This document shows, piece by piece, positions 1 through 9,622 of a stretch of DNA of 55,957 nucleotides; the first letter of the stretch is position 1, and every line of letters begins with the position of its first letter. Made by a program: the position numbers and the translations under genes. The stretch is from Planctomycetota bacterium (GTDB taxonomy: Bacteria; Planctomycetota; Planctomycetia; Pirellulales; Pirellulaceae), in contig JACNKX010000210.1 in assembly GCA_014381825.1 (NCBI GenBank), positions 1 through 55,957 of the forward strand, given 5' to 3'. The notes under the pieces were generated by a model. It saw only the letters and a list, made by a program, of their open reading frames with translations, was not told the DNA's origin and ran no database searches.

Positions 1-1
1 G

Positions 2-55
2 CAAAGCATTTACGAGCAAGACTTCCTCGGTTTCAGTTATGGCTTCCGCCCGGGA
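2..55 (+). pseudogene. group II intron reverse transcriptase, internal fragment
   Basis: Reading frame 2 gives IYEQDFLGFSYGFRPG, a near-perfect match to the conserved early RT block of group II intron (LtrA-type) reverse transcriptases, where it is followed by R-[SG]-x-H-xAL. Here the match stops right after GFRPG and the frame runs on into unrelated sequence. Only the internal RT block is visible, so this is a fragment cut by the window edge on one side and by an abrupt junction near base 55-60 on the other. The family match is from memory and very specific. Whether the junction is biological or an assembly join cannot be told from the sequence. Confidence 0.7.
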
Positions 56-56
56 A

Positions 57-239
57 GTGACCGGCCATTGGTACTTGGCCGAGGATTTCGCATTTTGCGA
101 GCGGGCTCGGCAAGCCGGATTCAAGATCTTTGCTGACACCAGCGTGCGGCTGATGCACTACGGCAACTACGGGTACAGTTGGGAAGATGCTGGGATGGAA
201 CTACAGAGATATCGCACGTTTCATTTTCAGACCAAATAG
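57..239 (+). CDS. C-terminal end of a glycosyltransferase-like protein (partial)
   Basis: Frame 3 reads YLAEDFAFCERARQAGF, then ADTSVRLMHYGNYGYSWEDAG and a stop at 237-239. The pattern 'edfaFc.rar..Gf.i..D..i.l.H.G.ygYsWeDa' is what I recall from the C-terminal part of planctomycete proteins annotated as glycosyltransferase-like or hypothetical, where the acidic ED and the later H-G-x-Y-x-Y are conserved. The N-terminal part is missing: the sequence before about base 57 belongs to the reverse transcriptase fragment. An ATG at 39 exists but lies in the foreign segment and is not a credible start. It converges on the next gene, with 11 bases between the two stops. Confidence 0.55.
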   Translation: MTGHWYLAEDFAFCERARQAGFKIFADTSVRLMHYGNYGYSWEDAGMELQRYRTFHFQTK

Positions 240-250
240 CATGTCCGCGG

Positions 251-1963
251 TTAGCGAACGAAGCGATTGCGTATGAAGGCTTCGCGTGGTTCCGTAGGGA
301 CTGGTCGCACGGAGCGAATGAAGGCTTTAGGAACGAGGCCCGTTGTGCTGATGGGTTCGACGAGCTGATGTTCTGTGGCGTTCCCTGCTTCGTCGCGCAC
401 CTCGAGTCGCAAGTAGATTTGTCGCGGTGTATTTGGATCGACACTCCAGTAATACTGTTTTGTGTTTGGCAAGCCAGCAGCAATGGTTGTCCAGGGGCCA
501 GCCGGTTGCTCGCTGAACAATAGAGTGATCGCGTGGTCCCCGATCGATTCGTCCATTACTTCCCATCGAATGTCTAGTTCACCGGCATGGCCTCCCTCGC
601 CGTAGATCGCGGACGAGATACGCGCCGTTGGCCGCGTCGTATCGACTCCGACCCAGATGTCGGCGAGATCGCCAGTGTGGGGTGCGGGCGTTGCCAATCC
701 ATTGCGTCCCACAATCACAACCCGTAACCCGTAAATTCCTTCTCGTTCGACTTGCACGTCGAGCGGGCTATGAAGATCTTCATCAAGACTCCACCGGACC
801 CACGATTGCCCGTAGTCGGTCGTACCCCAAAGTTGAACCTCGTCGACGCCTTCCGGTCCAACGGAATCCAATTCGTAATCGAGTTGGAAGTGAAGCGAAT
901 TCGTCATGCGAGCCCGCTCGCCTGGCGGTAGTTCCGTTCTTCCCGACGAGCGATCTGCTGAGGCGGCCGAAGGGTTAGGTGTATCGTTCGTTTCAAGCTG
1001 ATCTTGCGAGATCTCTCGGGGACCATACCGACTGGCGGCGCGGTTGTCGACGAGCTGCTGATCGTGTGGATTACCGACTTGTGTCGTGTTCAAAGGAACC
1101 GCCTGTTCCGTTGGCAACTCATTGGACGCAGAAGAAGTATTCGTTCCCAGCTCGTTATCCGTGGGCCAAGCGGTTGATCCGACTGCTGGCTTGAAGCTAG
1201 AACCTGGAGGGCCGTTTGACGAGCGATAAGAGGGTGGCGATGGACCAACTCGCGAGACGGGTGTCGTCGTGCCTGCCGAGACGTCATCATTGCGAGTGGA
1301 AAGGCTTGCGACTTGCGGTTGAGACACTTGGCGGTTGACGACTGATTTGTTCCCAGCTCCGTCCGTCACTTCGGCGCGAACGACGATGCTGGAAGAGCTT
1401 GCTTCGGGAATCCAAGTCATTTCGCCGACGGTTGATCCTGGACTGTTGCGCAACTTTGAGCGATCAACTGCGACCGTGCGCCATGCAGTGTCTGGGGATG
1501 TCTGATACTCGATCTTCAAGCTGTTCGGATCAAGCGTCGCGTCCGTGATTGTCCATGCGGTCGTCACTTCGCCTGATGAACCCGCGATGGCCGTGAACTC
1601 AAGCTGAGGTTGTTTTGTATCTACTTGGACGTGCAACTCGGGCCGAAGCCGTTCGACGGGTGGGACGCTTCGTTGTGGATCGATCGTGCGCGAGGCAAAC
1701 CAAAAGTCGCCGTCGCCCGCGGCTCGAAACGGGAAGCTCTTCGCTGTCGGGATTTGCCGTCCGTAGAAATGCCATGTCTTGCCAGCATTCTGCGAAACAA
1801 ACAACTGGACTTCGCGTGGGACGCCGCGTGAGAGATCTGCAGAGAAGGGGATGTTGAAAGTCGTTTGGCGCGACACCCACGGCTTCAGCGCAGGCGTGTC
1901 GGCACCAGCAGCACCGACGAGACTGAACGCCAAGATGACGCACCACACCCAAAGCAATCGCAT
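251..1963 (-). CDS. secreted two-fold repeat protein of unknown function
   Basis: About 570 residues. The start is taken at the ATG at 1963 because it opens a signal peptide (MRLLWVWCVILAFSLVGA) and is preceded by a G-rich Shine-Dalgarno stretch (GGGGGTGAG). An upstream ATG at 1993 would only add polar residues. After the signal come two similar beta-rich halves, roughly residues 20-220 and 355-550, joined by a Ser/Thr/Pro/Asn-rich linker. Each half has 'EVQLxxSxDxGxTW' (EVQLFVSQNAGKTW and EVQLWGTTDYGQSW), then a 'V.VDTxxP' turn and a 'W.xxDxxxxxxSLxxxY/LF' strand, so the protein looks like an internal duplication of an Ig- or BNR-like module. It follows hpnG in the same direction, 142 bases apart. 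I cannot assign a function; a cell-envelope role is a guess. Confidence 0.75.
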   Translation of the reverse strand: MRLLWVWCVILAFSLVGAAGADTPALKPWVSRQTTFNIPFSADLSRGVPREVQLFVSQNAGKTWHFYGRQIPTAKSFPFRAAGDGDFWFASRTIDPQRSVPPVERLRPELHVQVDTKQPQLEFTAIAGSSGEVTTAWTITDATLDPNSLKIEYQTSPDTAWRTVAVDRSKLRNSPGSTVGEMTWIPEASSSSIVVRAEVTDGAGNKSVVNRQVSQPQVASLSTRNDDVSAGTTTPVSRVGPSPPSYRSSNGPPGSSFKPAVGSTAWPTDNELGTNTSSASNELPTEQAVPLNTTQVGNPHDQQLVDNRAASRYGPREISQDQLETNDTPNPSAASADRSSGRTELPPGERARMTNSLHFQLDYELDSVGPEGVDEVQLWGTTDYGQSWVRWSLDEDLHSPLDVQVEREGIYGLRVVIVGRNGLATPAPHTGDLADIWVGVDTTRPTARISSAIYGEGGHAGELDIRWEVMDESIGDHAITLLFSEQPAGPWTTIAAGLPNTKQYYWSVDPNTPRQIYLRLEVRDEAGNATEHQLVEPISTTGLVPKAFIRSVRPVPTEPREAFIRNRFVR

Positions 1964-2105
1964 CTCACCCCCCCGGGTCGTCGTTGACTCCATAAGCCCG
2001 CGCGGACTTGCGCTTTATTCGTATCGGATGCGAGTGGCTGGCAGCTTGAGTGGTAGATAAAACCAGGGAGACTAGGTGGACTAGGGTGTTGATGCGGTCG
2101 GCGAA

Positions 2106-2978
2106 CTATCCGCCAGATGGCAGTTGGTCGATCACGCCCGTCAAGAATCTCGCTAACCGATCGGTAGCCTTCAGTGCGTCCTCTTTCAGTTTCCACATGT
2201 CTTTGACACTTGACGGTCGATTGACGATGGCTCCGGCTGCCGCGCCGATTTTCCCGACCAGAGAATCCTGTGCCATCAGACCTTCGATCTCTTTAGGCAA
2301 TTCGTCCTCCATTGAGTCGCTAATGATTCTGACGGACATAAACTTCGCACCTGCGTTCTGACAGGCTTCAGCGACGGCGAGCGTCTCCATGTCGCAGGCT
2401 AACGCCCGGTGATTCGTTCCAAGTTGTTCCTTTTGCGACTTCGTACGAATCAGTTGATCGACGGTCAGCAGTCGCCCGACATGCAGGGATGGTGATGCTT
2501 CAATCGCAGCGTGGTCCACGGTCAGACCGATCGATAACCGCTTGCCTGTCACATCGGTAACGTCGTCCGCCATCAGGATGTGTCCGCGCCGCAGTTCCGG
2601 TTGCAGAGCGCCGGCGAATCCCGCTGAGATCACCCAATTCGGTTGATGCAGTCTGATGACGTCCGCCGTTACGGCCATCGCAGCACCTTGTCCCACACCT
2701 GAATCGGCGACTAGGACTTGCCGCCCGTTCAGTTGCCCGCGATGTTCGATGTGTGAGTGGCAACGAGTCGTGATACGTTCCTGCAGAAGATCGATGAAGC
2801 CACCGGACTCGATGCTTAACGCAAACACGACAACGACATCGATTGGTGGCAGCGGCTCGCCTTCGCCATCGTGTTCTTCGGCGCTGTGTGCGCCTCGCAT
2901 TGCCTCCGTCACAGCGCTTCGCAAGTGCTCCTGAGCATTCTGTCGAACCCAATTACTGACTAGCCATCGAAGCAACAT
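2106..2978 (-). CDS. hpnG: HpnG-type phosphorylase of hopanoid side-chain synthesis
   Basis: A 290-residue member of the purine nucleoside phosphorylase / MTA-SAH nucleosidase superfamily. Visible landmarks are the N-terminal strand VVVVFALSIESGGF, the glycine turn DSGVGQGAAMA, ISAGFAGAL, and the purine-site motif CDMETLAVAEAC. HpnG releases adenine from adenosylhopane to give ribosylhopane phosphate. The general nucleosidase call is secure; the HpnG assignment rests on its position directly after hpnH and shc. An extra 45-residue N-terminal segment precedes the core, and about 40 residues follow it. GAGGAA sits 9 bases before the ATG. A stand-alone MTA/SAH nucleosidase is the alternative. 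Confidence 0.82.
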   Translation of the reverse strand: MLLRWLVSNWVRQNAQEHLRSAVTEAMRGAHSAEEHDGEGEPLPPIDVVVVFALSIESGGFIDLLQERITTRCHSHIEHRGQLNGRQVLVADSGVGQGAAMAVTADVIRLHQPNWVISAGFAGALQPELRRGHILMADDVTDVTGKRLSIGLTVDHAAIEASPSLHVGRLLTVDQLIRTKSQKEQLGTNHRALACDMETLAVAEACQNAGAKFMSVRIISDSMEDELPKEIEGLMAQDSLVGKIGAAAGAIVNRPSSVKDMWKLKEDALKATDRLARFLTGVIDQLPSGG

Positions 2979-3033
2979 CGACGTGATTCCTCGTTACTCT
3001 AAAATCTCGGTGGGATGCCTGAAGCGAGACTTG

Positions 3034-4158
3034 TCATTTGAGCACAGGAAGGCGAACGCGTCGATTGCTTGATCCGACGGGCGCCGCGCTGGGCGATTCG
3101 GGGGGCACGTCCGGTGGCGGAAGTTCACGAAGGTTTTGAGGACGCAAAGGGACACCGAGCTGTAACTGGATTGTCCTCAAGAAGCCTTGCCAACTTCCAA
3201 ACGTGGCGGCCACGGCGCTTGGTTCGTATCCACAATGGACCATGCAGTCTTGGCACTTGTCGTTACCGCTTGCTCGTCCGTATTCGTGCCACGCCGTCGT
3301 TGCCATCAACTCGTCGAAGGACTCGCAATAGCCTTCATCGAGTAGGTAACACGGCCTTTGCCACCCGAAGAGGTTGTACGTTGGGTTGCCCCAAGGGGTA
3401 CATTCCAGATCAACATTGCCTTGCAGGAATTGCAGAAAGAGCGGTGTTTGATTGAACTGCCACCGACGTTTGCTGCCAGCCAGGATGGCACGGAAGAGAG
3501 AGACGGTTTGTTGGCGAGCGAGGAAGTGGTCTTGGTCCGGCGCTTTTGAATAGCTGTATCCCGGCGAAATCATCATGCCTTCGACGCCAAGATCCATCAT
3601 CTGATCGAATAAGACACGAATACGATTGGCGTCCATGCCCGCGTAAAGCGTCGTGTTGGTCGTAACGCGAAAGCCGCGTTGCTTTGCCGCCGTTATTGCA
3701 CGAACGGCGTCGTCAAATACTCCCTCGCGGCAAACCGCTTGATCGTGTTCCTCACGAGGGCCATCCATGTGGACTGAGAATGCTAAGAACTTGGACGGAG
3801 TAAATTGCTCGAGTGACTCTTCTAGCTTCAGAGCGTTTGTGCATAAATAGACATACTTCTTCCGGGCAACTAATCCGTTAACAATCTCGGCAATTCGTGA
3901 ATGCAGTAGCGGCTCGCCTCCCGGAATGGAAACAATTGGCGCTTCGCACTCGTCGACCGCTTTGAAGCACGCTTCCGGCGACAGCTCGTCGCGCAGTACT
4001 TCTCCTGGATGCTGAATTTTTCCGCATCCCGCGCAAGCGAGATTACACCGAAACAGCGGCTCCAGCATTAGTACGAGCGGATATCGCTTCACACCACGCA
4101 ATTGTCTGCCCATGACATAGCTCGCCACGGTCCACATTTGTGAGAAAGGAACGGACAT
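3034..4158 (-). CDS. hpnH: HpnH, adenosyl hopene transferase (radical SAM)
   Basis: A 374-residue radical SAM enzyme. The cluster motif is C38-x3-C42-x2-C45 ([12 protein letters not shown]), followed by a GGEPLL SAM-binding loop. The family-typical N-terminus MSVPFSQ.w.v..Yv is present, as is a C-terminal Cys-rich segment ([14 protein letters not shown]). HpnH couples the 5'-deoxyadenosyl group to diploptene, the first step of the C35 side chain. It starts 5 bases after the shc stop, so the two are surely co-transcribed and probably coupled. hpnG follows 55 bases later. The protein is cytoplasmic and probably works next to the membrane-bound cyclase. Confidence 0.93.
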   Translation of the reverse strand: MSVPFSQMWTVASYVMGRQLRGVKRYPLVLMLEPLFRCNLACAGCGKIQHPGEVLRDELSPEACFKAVDECEAPIVSIPGGEPLLHSRIAEIVNGLVARKKYVYLCTNALKLEESLEQFTPSKFLAFSVHMDGPREEHDQAVCREGVFDDAVRAITAAKQRGFRVTTNTTLYAGMDANRIRVLFDQMMDLGVEGMMISPGYSYSKAPDQDHFLARQQTVSLFRAILAGSKRRWQFNQTPLFLQFLQGNVDLECTPWGNPTYNLFGWQRPCYLLDEGYCESFDELMATTAWHEYGRASGNDKCQDCMVHCGYEPSAVAATFGSWQGFLRTIQLQLGVPLRPQNLRELPPPDVPPESPSAAPVGSSNRRVRLPVLK

Positions 4159-4163
4159 GAGTT

Positions 4164-6158
4164 CTACGCCTGGTCGTTAATGACTTGTGATTTCTTCCAG
4201 CGAGCGATCGCCAGCAATGGAAAATACATCGAGTACATGTGGTAGCGAAGATAAAACACTCGAGGGAAACCGGTCCCGGTGAATTCGGTCTCGTGCCACG
4301 AGCCGTCCGCTTGCTGCTGTTCGACGAGGAACTGTATCCCGCGAAGAACTGCTGTGTGGTCTGCGTACCCGGCATCAATCAACCCAAGCAATGCCCAGGC
4401 AGTTTGTGAAGCGGTGACGGGACCGCTGCCTTTCAGCGAAACATCTTCGTAACTACGAGCTGACTCGCCCCAGCCACCGCTCGGCTGTTGATGCTCAAGC
4501 AGCCACTTTACACCGCACTGCAGCGCCCGATCTTTGGACGGAACACCAATTCGAGCAAGTCCCGACACAACTTGCCACGTCCCGTAGATATAGTTAACGC
4601 CCCATCGGCCAAACCAACTGCCGTCGGCCTCTTGGGTCTTACGCAAGTAGCTCACAGCGCGGTCGACAGACGGATGTCCAACGGAGATTTCATACTGCGC
4701 TAGTGCCTCGAGAACTCTTGCGGTAATGTCGGGCGTGCTAGGGTCGATCATCGCATTATGATCGGCGAAGGGCACGTGGCAGAGAAATTCAAGATCGTTG
4801 TTCTTATCAAATGCTCCCCAGCCACCGTCGTTGTTTTGTAGGGCGAGAATCCACTTCAATGCGCGATTGCACGCGGCATCGATCTGGTCGTCTCGTTCGA
4901 GCGAGTCCGTGGTCGATGATTTCGCTGCGCGGATTTCCTGCAGGCCCATCATGACCATAATCGTGTCGTCAACGTCGGGATAGAAGGCGTTTTCGTACTC
5001 AAAAAACCAGCCGGCTGGTTCCGCCTTGGCGTTTGCCCGCCAGTCGCCTATCCGGCGAACTTCTTTGGACAGTAGCCAGTCCACGCAGCGCGTTGTGACG
5101 TTTGTTGGAGCCGACTCGGTAGCCGCTAATGCTCTCAAGGTGATCGCCGTGTCCCAGACCGGCGACTTACACGGTTGCAGGCGAACCGATTCTTCTTCTT
5201 CGATTATCAGCGTTTTCAGTTGCTGAAGACCCTCGCGGACCTCGACGCTATCCGCCGCGTAGCCCAAACATCGCAATGCGACGACACTCCAAACGATCGG
5301 CGGAAAGATCGCCCCCAGGCCATCGCTCTCTTTGAATCGCTCCAGCATCCAATTTTCGGCACCATCGATTGCATGTCGCCGTAGCGGACGAACACGCCAG
5401 CGCTCGGCAATCTTTAACGTTGAATCCGCCAGTCGAAAGAACGTCCGCCACGCAGCGGCGGCGAGCCCCGAGTGCTTCCCCGGACTCAGCAACGGCGGCC
5501 AACCGGATGGTTCTCGCAAAAACAGCTCGCGAATGCCGAACCCGTCATCGATCTTCCGTGTGGGGCGATGTGCCCAGACAATCGAAAGTGGTACGAAGAT
5601 GGTTCGTGACCAGGCGCTGATGCGGTACACGTTCACCGGCGACCAACTCGGAAGCAACACCATCTCCGGTGGTACTGCCGGACATTGATCGAACGGTATC
5701 TGCCCCAACAGCGCGAAGTAGAAACGCGTGAAGCTGTTTACCGCATCCGCTCCGCCGTTACTTCGGATCGCTTCACGGGCTCGCCGCATGTACTCGGTGT
5801 TGGGATCGTGACCGGTCAGCTTCAATGCGAAATAAGCCTTCACGCTAACGCTGATATCTAAATCGCCGCCGGGAAACAGCGACCAACCACCGTCTGACAG
5901 CTGCTTCGAGCGAATGTAGCGAGCTGCTTTGTGAGCAACTTCAGAACTCTCTTCTTCGAGCCAAGCAAGCAACAAGATGTACTCGCTCTCAAGGATCGTG
6001 TCTCCCTCTAGCTCAGCACACCAGTGGCCATCTGCGTGTTGTTGCGAGGTAAACCAGTCGGTGGCGAGAGAAGTGGACGCGCCGGCAGAAGTGACCAGGT
6101 CGTCGAAGCCTCGACGTGTCGATACGTTGGTTCGTTCGCACGTCTGGTACTCGTTCAT
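4164..6158 (-). CDS. shc: squalene-hopene cyclase
   Basis: A 664-residue terpene cyclase of the alpha-alpha barrel type, close to the usual 630-720. It cyclises squalene to hopene/hopanol. The protonating DXDD motif is present as D395-V-D-D398 (FYPDVDDT). Several QW repeats are visible, for example [32 protein letters not shown] and [11 protein letters not shown]. The C-terminal [12 protein letters not shown] segment is typical of the family. The residue after DXDDT is Ile (DVDDTI) where Ala is common, a conservative change. It is the first gene of the shc-hpnH-hpnG unit. No hpnC, hpnD or hpnE genes for squalene synthesis are nearby. Confidence 0.96.
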   Translation of the reverse strand: MNEYQTCERTNVSTRRGFDDLVTSAGASTSLATDWFTSQQHADGHWCAELEGDTILESEYILLLAWLEEESSEVAHKAARYIRSKQLSDGGWSLFPGGDLDISVSVKAYFALKLTGHDPNTEYMRRAREAIRSNGGADAVNSFTRFYFALLGQIPFDQCPAVPPEMVLLPSWSPVNVYRISAWSRTIFVPLSIVWAHRPTRKIDDGFGIRELFLREPSGWPPLLSPGKHSGLAAAAWRTFFRLADSTLKIAERWRVRPLRRHAIDGAENWMLERFKESDGLGAIFPPIVWSVVALRCLGYAADSVEVREGLQQLKTLIIEEEESVRLQPCKSPVWDTAITLRALAATESAPTNVTTRCVDWLLSKEVRRIGDWRANAKAEPAGWFFEYENAFYPDVDDTIMVMMGLQEIRAAKSSTTDSLERDDQIDAACNRALKWILALQNNDGGWGAFDKNNDLEFLCHVPFADHNAMIDPSTPDITARVLEALAQYEISVGHPSVDRAVSYLRKTQEADGSWFGRWGVNYIYGTWQVVSGLARIGVPSKDRALQCGVKWLLEHQQPSGGWGESARSYEDVSLKGSGPVTASQTAWALLGLIDAGYADHTAVLRGIQFLVEQQQADGSWHETEFTGTGFPRVFYLRYHMYSMYFPLLAIARWKKSQVINDQA

Positions 6159-6190
6159 CGACTCCGTCCGTGTTGCTGTCGAGAATGTCG

Positions 6191-6209
6191 CTTTTCGCTC
6201 CGCGAAAAG
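6191..6209 (-). other. short hairpin in the shc leader
   Basis: A perfect 8-base inverted repeat, CTTTTCGC / GCGAAAAG, with a 3-base loop, lies 33 bases upstream of the shc ATG. On the minus strand it would form in the mRNA leader or sit at the promoter. There is no U-run, so it is not a simple terminator of the upstream gene. Its role is unknown. Confidence 0.35.
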
Positions 6210-6302
6210 AAGTTTGTTTGCTGGGCGAACAACGGCCTTGATGGATGCGTCGCTCTTTACGAGCAGCCTAGGCGATCGTCAGATTATCGACAATAGCGAG
6301 AA

Positions 6303-8489
6303 TCAGTCAGCGTCCCAGCTCTGCCAATCCGCCACTTCAAAGAACTGGCTATTCGCGGGGTCAAGCCCCAGCGGAATCTCACGAAGAATGCCCTGCTGAA
6401 TAAACTCTCGCCGGACCAGGTCGGGGGTTATGTAATCCGAGTAGCCGTAGTTGCCCGGGCTGCGATATCGAGCAAGCTCTCTCCAGTAGATGAAGACGTG
6501 CGAAATGCGTTGCTCTCGCAGTGCCCGCAAACGAGCTCCCCGTGAGCGGCCTTTCATCATTGTCTCGAACACACAGTCATCGAAACAGGTATTGTAGAGA
6601 ACAGGGACTTCGATGTTAAAGACTTGAGCTTCGCCGACAAGCATGGCGCGGTAACCGGGCTGCACAGCGGAGTTCAAATAACGATGTGCCGAGTGAATTT
6701 GGGAGTATCTGACCTCATCGAGTTCTGGCGGATCGTTTGGATTCGGTAGGTCCTGCCGCAGGTCGGATAACGAAACGAAGAAACGATTGTCCGACACGAT
6801 TCGCGAGCCGCAGAATGGAAAGCTGGCAACACTCACTCCGATAAAGAGGCAGATCATCGCGCGGAGCCACACTTTGGATGAAAACGAGGCGACTCCCACG
6901 CCGACGAGCAACGCGGCGAATGGTAGTAACGGGAAGAGAAAACGATCCACTCGATGCGTCAGTAGCCACCACATGACGAAAATGTACATGGAAAGAGCGG
7001 CAAGCGGCCACGTGATGGAACGACGTTTCCGGCTCGCCAGTCCAATCAGCGCGAGCGGTACTACCACGGGGCTGATATATTTGCTCGTCAACGTAAGGAT
7101 CTTGAGTTCGTTGACCGCATGCCGGGCAGTTATCCCGCCTTGCGGCGTCCCGTGAGCACGGGTCCACTGCGCGTCTTTGTCGGCAGATCGCGACTCGCCA
7201 CCGAAGACCGAGTACAACAGCGGATAGGTCGGGTTCCCGGTCAATACGTAGTTCTTTACAAGCCAAGGACCGCAGCTGCAAGCCACGGCTAATGCGAATA
7301 CGCCAGCGGATTTCCAATGAATGGTCCGTATCGGTGTTAGCGTCACGTAGAGACCTAACGGTGCCACGATGAACAGCAACGCGGGGTACTTGCATGCGAC
7401 CGCGCCACCAGCAAATAGTCCGGCGAGAGTTGCAAGCCGGAGACGGTTTCGCAACTGGTTCGTGCTGCCGTCTTCCGAGCCTCCGTTTTCCAAACTTCCA
7501 TGGACAGCCATCAAGGTCGCGTACATCGCGGTCACGAAGTAAAAGCCATACGGCCCTTCGATCAGTCCGACCGTTGATACACGCACCGTCCAGGGAGTCG
7601 CTAGATAAGCCGCAGCTGCAACAGCACCGATGGTTGGCGTGAGGAATCGCTTGCCGAAGCAAAACAGAGCCAGGGCCGTGAGTGGTGCGAACGTCGCGAT
7701 GATCGCTTTACCGACCAGCGCCCCTCGCCACCAGTCACCCAACAACGTCATACCCAACGCGGCGTGCATCTCGGCCCCGAGCGGCATATTGCCGTACACG
7801 TTGTGTGGCATGAACCCAACAGTACCATGCTGATACCACTCCTTGGGAACTTGCAAATGATACTCCCGAACATCGAAGTGCCAAGGAGGAACCAGCGATC
7901 CGAGTGCAATGAGCAGCGCAAACGGAACGCAACACGCCAGCGCAACTTGCGTCAACCGATCACTCCGGTCGTCTGTAATCGAAGGCGATTCTGACGCTCG
8001 CCAATGCTTGTAGCGCCAGCCAGCCAACCCGATGACAAGCGTTCCGAGCCCGAGGAACAAGCTGCGGTTTTGCAGTTGACCAGCCAGGCCAGCCGTTAGT
8101 GTGGCGAGAGATAGCAAGTTCGCGCCGACCCCTGTCGCCATCACCGCCGTTTCGAGCTTGGTCAGCAGGCGATCCAGCCGCAATGCTTCGAGTACGATTC
8201 GCCCTAGCAAATAGGCGACTGCGAGAATGCCAACCGTTGCTGCTACGAGTGGGAGGCGATCGAGTATTCCAAAGCGAGATGCGTCATTGCCGACCCACTC
8301 CGAGACTAAATCGTCGGGGCGGAGTAGCCAGACGAACAAGAACGTCCAGCGTGGCGTGTCGGTCGTTGAATCAAGCGGAGCGAGATAGAAGGCAACCAGA
8401 TACGCCAAAATGCCGATGCCGGCAAGGAGTTCGAGAAGGCGACGCTTAGTTTCGACGGCCTGATTCAATCGCGTTATCTCTTGCGGCAA
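6303..8489 (-). CDS. GT-C type membrane glycosyltransferase (GT39/PMT-like)
   Basis: About 728 residues with an N-terminal cytoplasmic stretch and roughly a dozen hydrophobic helices. The first long loop after a membrane segment carries PPWHFDVREYHLQVPKEW, which fits the acidic catalytic loop of GT-C polyprenyl-phosphate-sugar transferases. The ~150-residue C-terminal soluble part has periplasmic character. Such enzymes transfer a sugar from a lipid carrier to protein or lipid outside the membrane; donor and acceptor cannot be told. The frame has no early ATG: translation would start at TTG (8489), with only a weak upstream signal. It is transcribed in the same direction as shc, 144 bases upstream, and divergently from the lyase gene at 8589. 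Confidence 0.75.
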   Translation of the reverse strand: MPQEITRLNQAVETKRRLLELLAGIGILAYLVAFYLAPLDSTTDTPRWTFLFVWLLRPDDLVSEWVGNDASRFGILDRLPLVAATVGILAVAYLLGRIVLEALRLDRLLTKLETAVMATGVGANLLSLATLTAGLAGQLQNRSLFLGLGTLVIGLAGWRYKHWRASESPSITDDRSDRLTQVALACCVPFALLIALGSLVPPWHFDVREYHLQVPKEWYQHGTVGFMPHNVYGNMPLGAEMHAALGMTLLGDWWRGALVGKAIIATFAPLTALALFCFGKRFLTPTIGAVAAAAYLATPWTVRVSTVGLIEGPYGFYFVTAMYATLMAVHGSLENGGSEDGSTNQLRNRLRLATLAGLFAGGAVACKYPALLFIVAPLGLYVTLTPIRTIHWKSAGVFALAVACSCGPWLVKNYVLTGNPTYPLLYSVFGGESRSADKDAQWTRAHGTPQGGITARHAVNELKILTLTSKYISPVVVPLALIGLASRKRRSITWPLAALSMYIFVMWWLLTHRVDRFLFPLLPFAALLVGVGVASFSSKVWLRAMICLFIGVSVASFPFCGSRIVSDNRFFVSLSDLRQDLPNPNDPPELDEVRYSQIHSAHRYLNSAVQPGYRAMLVGEAQVFNIEVPVLYNTCFDDCVFETMMKGRSRGARLRALREQRISHVFIYWRELARYRSPGNYGYSDYITPDLVRREFIQQGILREIPLGLDPANSQFFEVADWQSWDAD

Positions 8490-8588
8490 GTTGTGTGGCC
8501 GCTTGCCTGAGCTATTATTGAGTAAGCCGTGTTATGGCTAGTACCGATTGTGACAATTCTAACGAGCCAACTGGGATCTGCCGAGCCA

Positions 8589-9608
8589 ATGTCCAGCAAT
8601 ACACCACTCCGCGGGATCTTTACACCCAATATCGTCCCACTTGATACTCGCGGCGAGATCAACGAGCCAGAGCTGCGAAAGTATGTCGATTGGCTTATCG
8701 AACGAGGCGTTCATGGCCTCTATCCGAATGGATCGACGGGCGAGTTTACACGCTTCACGGTCGAAGAGCGACGCCGAATCATCGAGATCATCGCCGACCA
8801 GACCCGCGGTCGAGTGCCGATTTTGGCGGGAGCTGCGGAGGCGAATACGCGCGAGACGATTAAGGCCTGTGAACACTATCACAGCCTCGGCGTGCGCGCC
8901 GTCGCCATTGTGTCGCCGTTCTACTTCAAACTGACTCCTGCCGGTGTCTATGCCTACTTCAAAGAGATTGCAGATAACTCCCCCATCGACGTCACGCTGT
9001 ACAACATTCCAATGTTTGCGTCGCCGATCGATGTACCAACCGTCCAGCGGTTAGCGGAAGAATGTCCTCGCGTCGCCGCGATCAAAGACTCGTCCGGCGA
9101 CTTGCCGCACATGATGCGAATGATTGCGGCAGTCAAGCCAGTTCGTCCCGACTTCGCGTTTCTGACGGGTTGGGATGCGGCACTCATGCCCATGCTGTTG
9201 CTCGGGTGTGATGGTGGGACGAATGCAACCAGTGGAGTGGTCCCGGAGATCACTCGCAAGCTTTACGACCTCACGATGAATGGCCAACTTGATGAGTCGC
9301 GGGAACTTCAATATCGATTGTTGAAGTTATTCGACGCGATGCTCTTTTCCGCGGAGTTTCCAGAAGGATTTCGAGCGGCCTTACGACTGCGAGGATTCAC
9401 AACGGGCATCGGTCGGCAACCGCAATCATTGGTGCAACAAAAAGAACTTGAAACGCTAAGCGATCAACTTCAGTGCTCGCTCGCCGCTGAAGGCTTCACG
9501 GATCAGCCCGTCGGTGGTTGTCCGGTTGGCGATTCGGTAGATTCCGATCACGTCGCTCGCATCGTCCAAACCGTGGTTGGCGAGTTGAAGAAGCGTGGAA
9601 TGGCTTAG
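8589..9608 (+). CDS. dihydrodipicolinate synthase / N-acetylneuraminate lyase family protein
   Basis: A 339-residue class I aldolase of the DapA/NanA superfamily. Seen: the substrate loop GSTGEF (48-53), Tyr138 in LYNIP and the Schiff-base Lys166 in AAIKDSSGD. The start at 8589 puts the first strand ([12 protein letters not shown]) where family members have it. An earlier ATG at 8529 would add 20 unmatched residues. The barrel is complete by about residue 290. The last ~45 residues form an unusual tail: a linker with GGCPVGD and then a final amphipathic helix [16 protein letters not shown]. That tail resembles encapsulation peptides of microcompartment enzymes (inference). The substrate is unknown; true DapA is less likely given the tail and the isolated location. 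Confidence 0.82.
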   Translation: MSSNTPLRGIFTPNIVPLDTRGEINEPELRKYVDWLIERGVHGLYPNGSTGEFTRFTVEERRRIIEIIADQTRGRVPILAGAAEANTRETIKACEHYHSLGVRAVAIVSPFYFKLTPAGVYAYFKEIADNSPIDVTLYNIPMFASPIDVPTVQRLAEECPRVAAIKDSSGDLPHMMRMIAAVKPVRPDFAFLTGWDAALMPMLLLGCDGGTNATSGVVPEITRKLYDLTMNGQLDESRELQYRLLKLFDAMLFSAEFPEGFRAALRLRGFTTGIGRQPQSLVQQKELETLSDQLQCSLAAEGFTDQPVGGCPVGDSVDSDHVARIVQTVVGELKKRGMA

Positions 9609-9622
9609 CGATTTCGATTCTC

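Noticed and set aside
6715-7662. A 315-codon minus-strand frame inside the glycosyltransferase gene
   Set aside because: Same strand but another frame of a gene with clear membrane segments; its composition (Arg/Cys-rich) is typical of an out-of-frame reading.
8529-8588. The 20-codon N-terminal extension of the DHDPS-family lyase as a signal peptide
   Set aside because: It is somewhat hydrophobic but lacks the basic start and cleavage pattern, and the family is cytoplasmic; the ATG at 8589 fits better.
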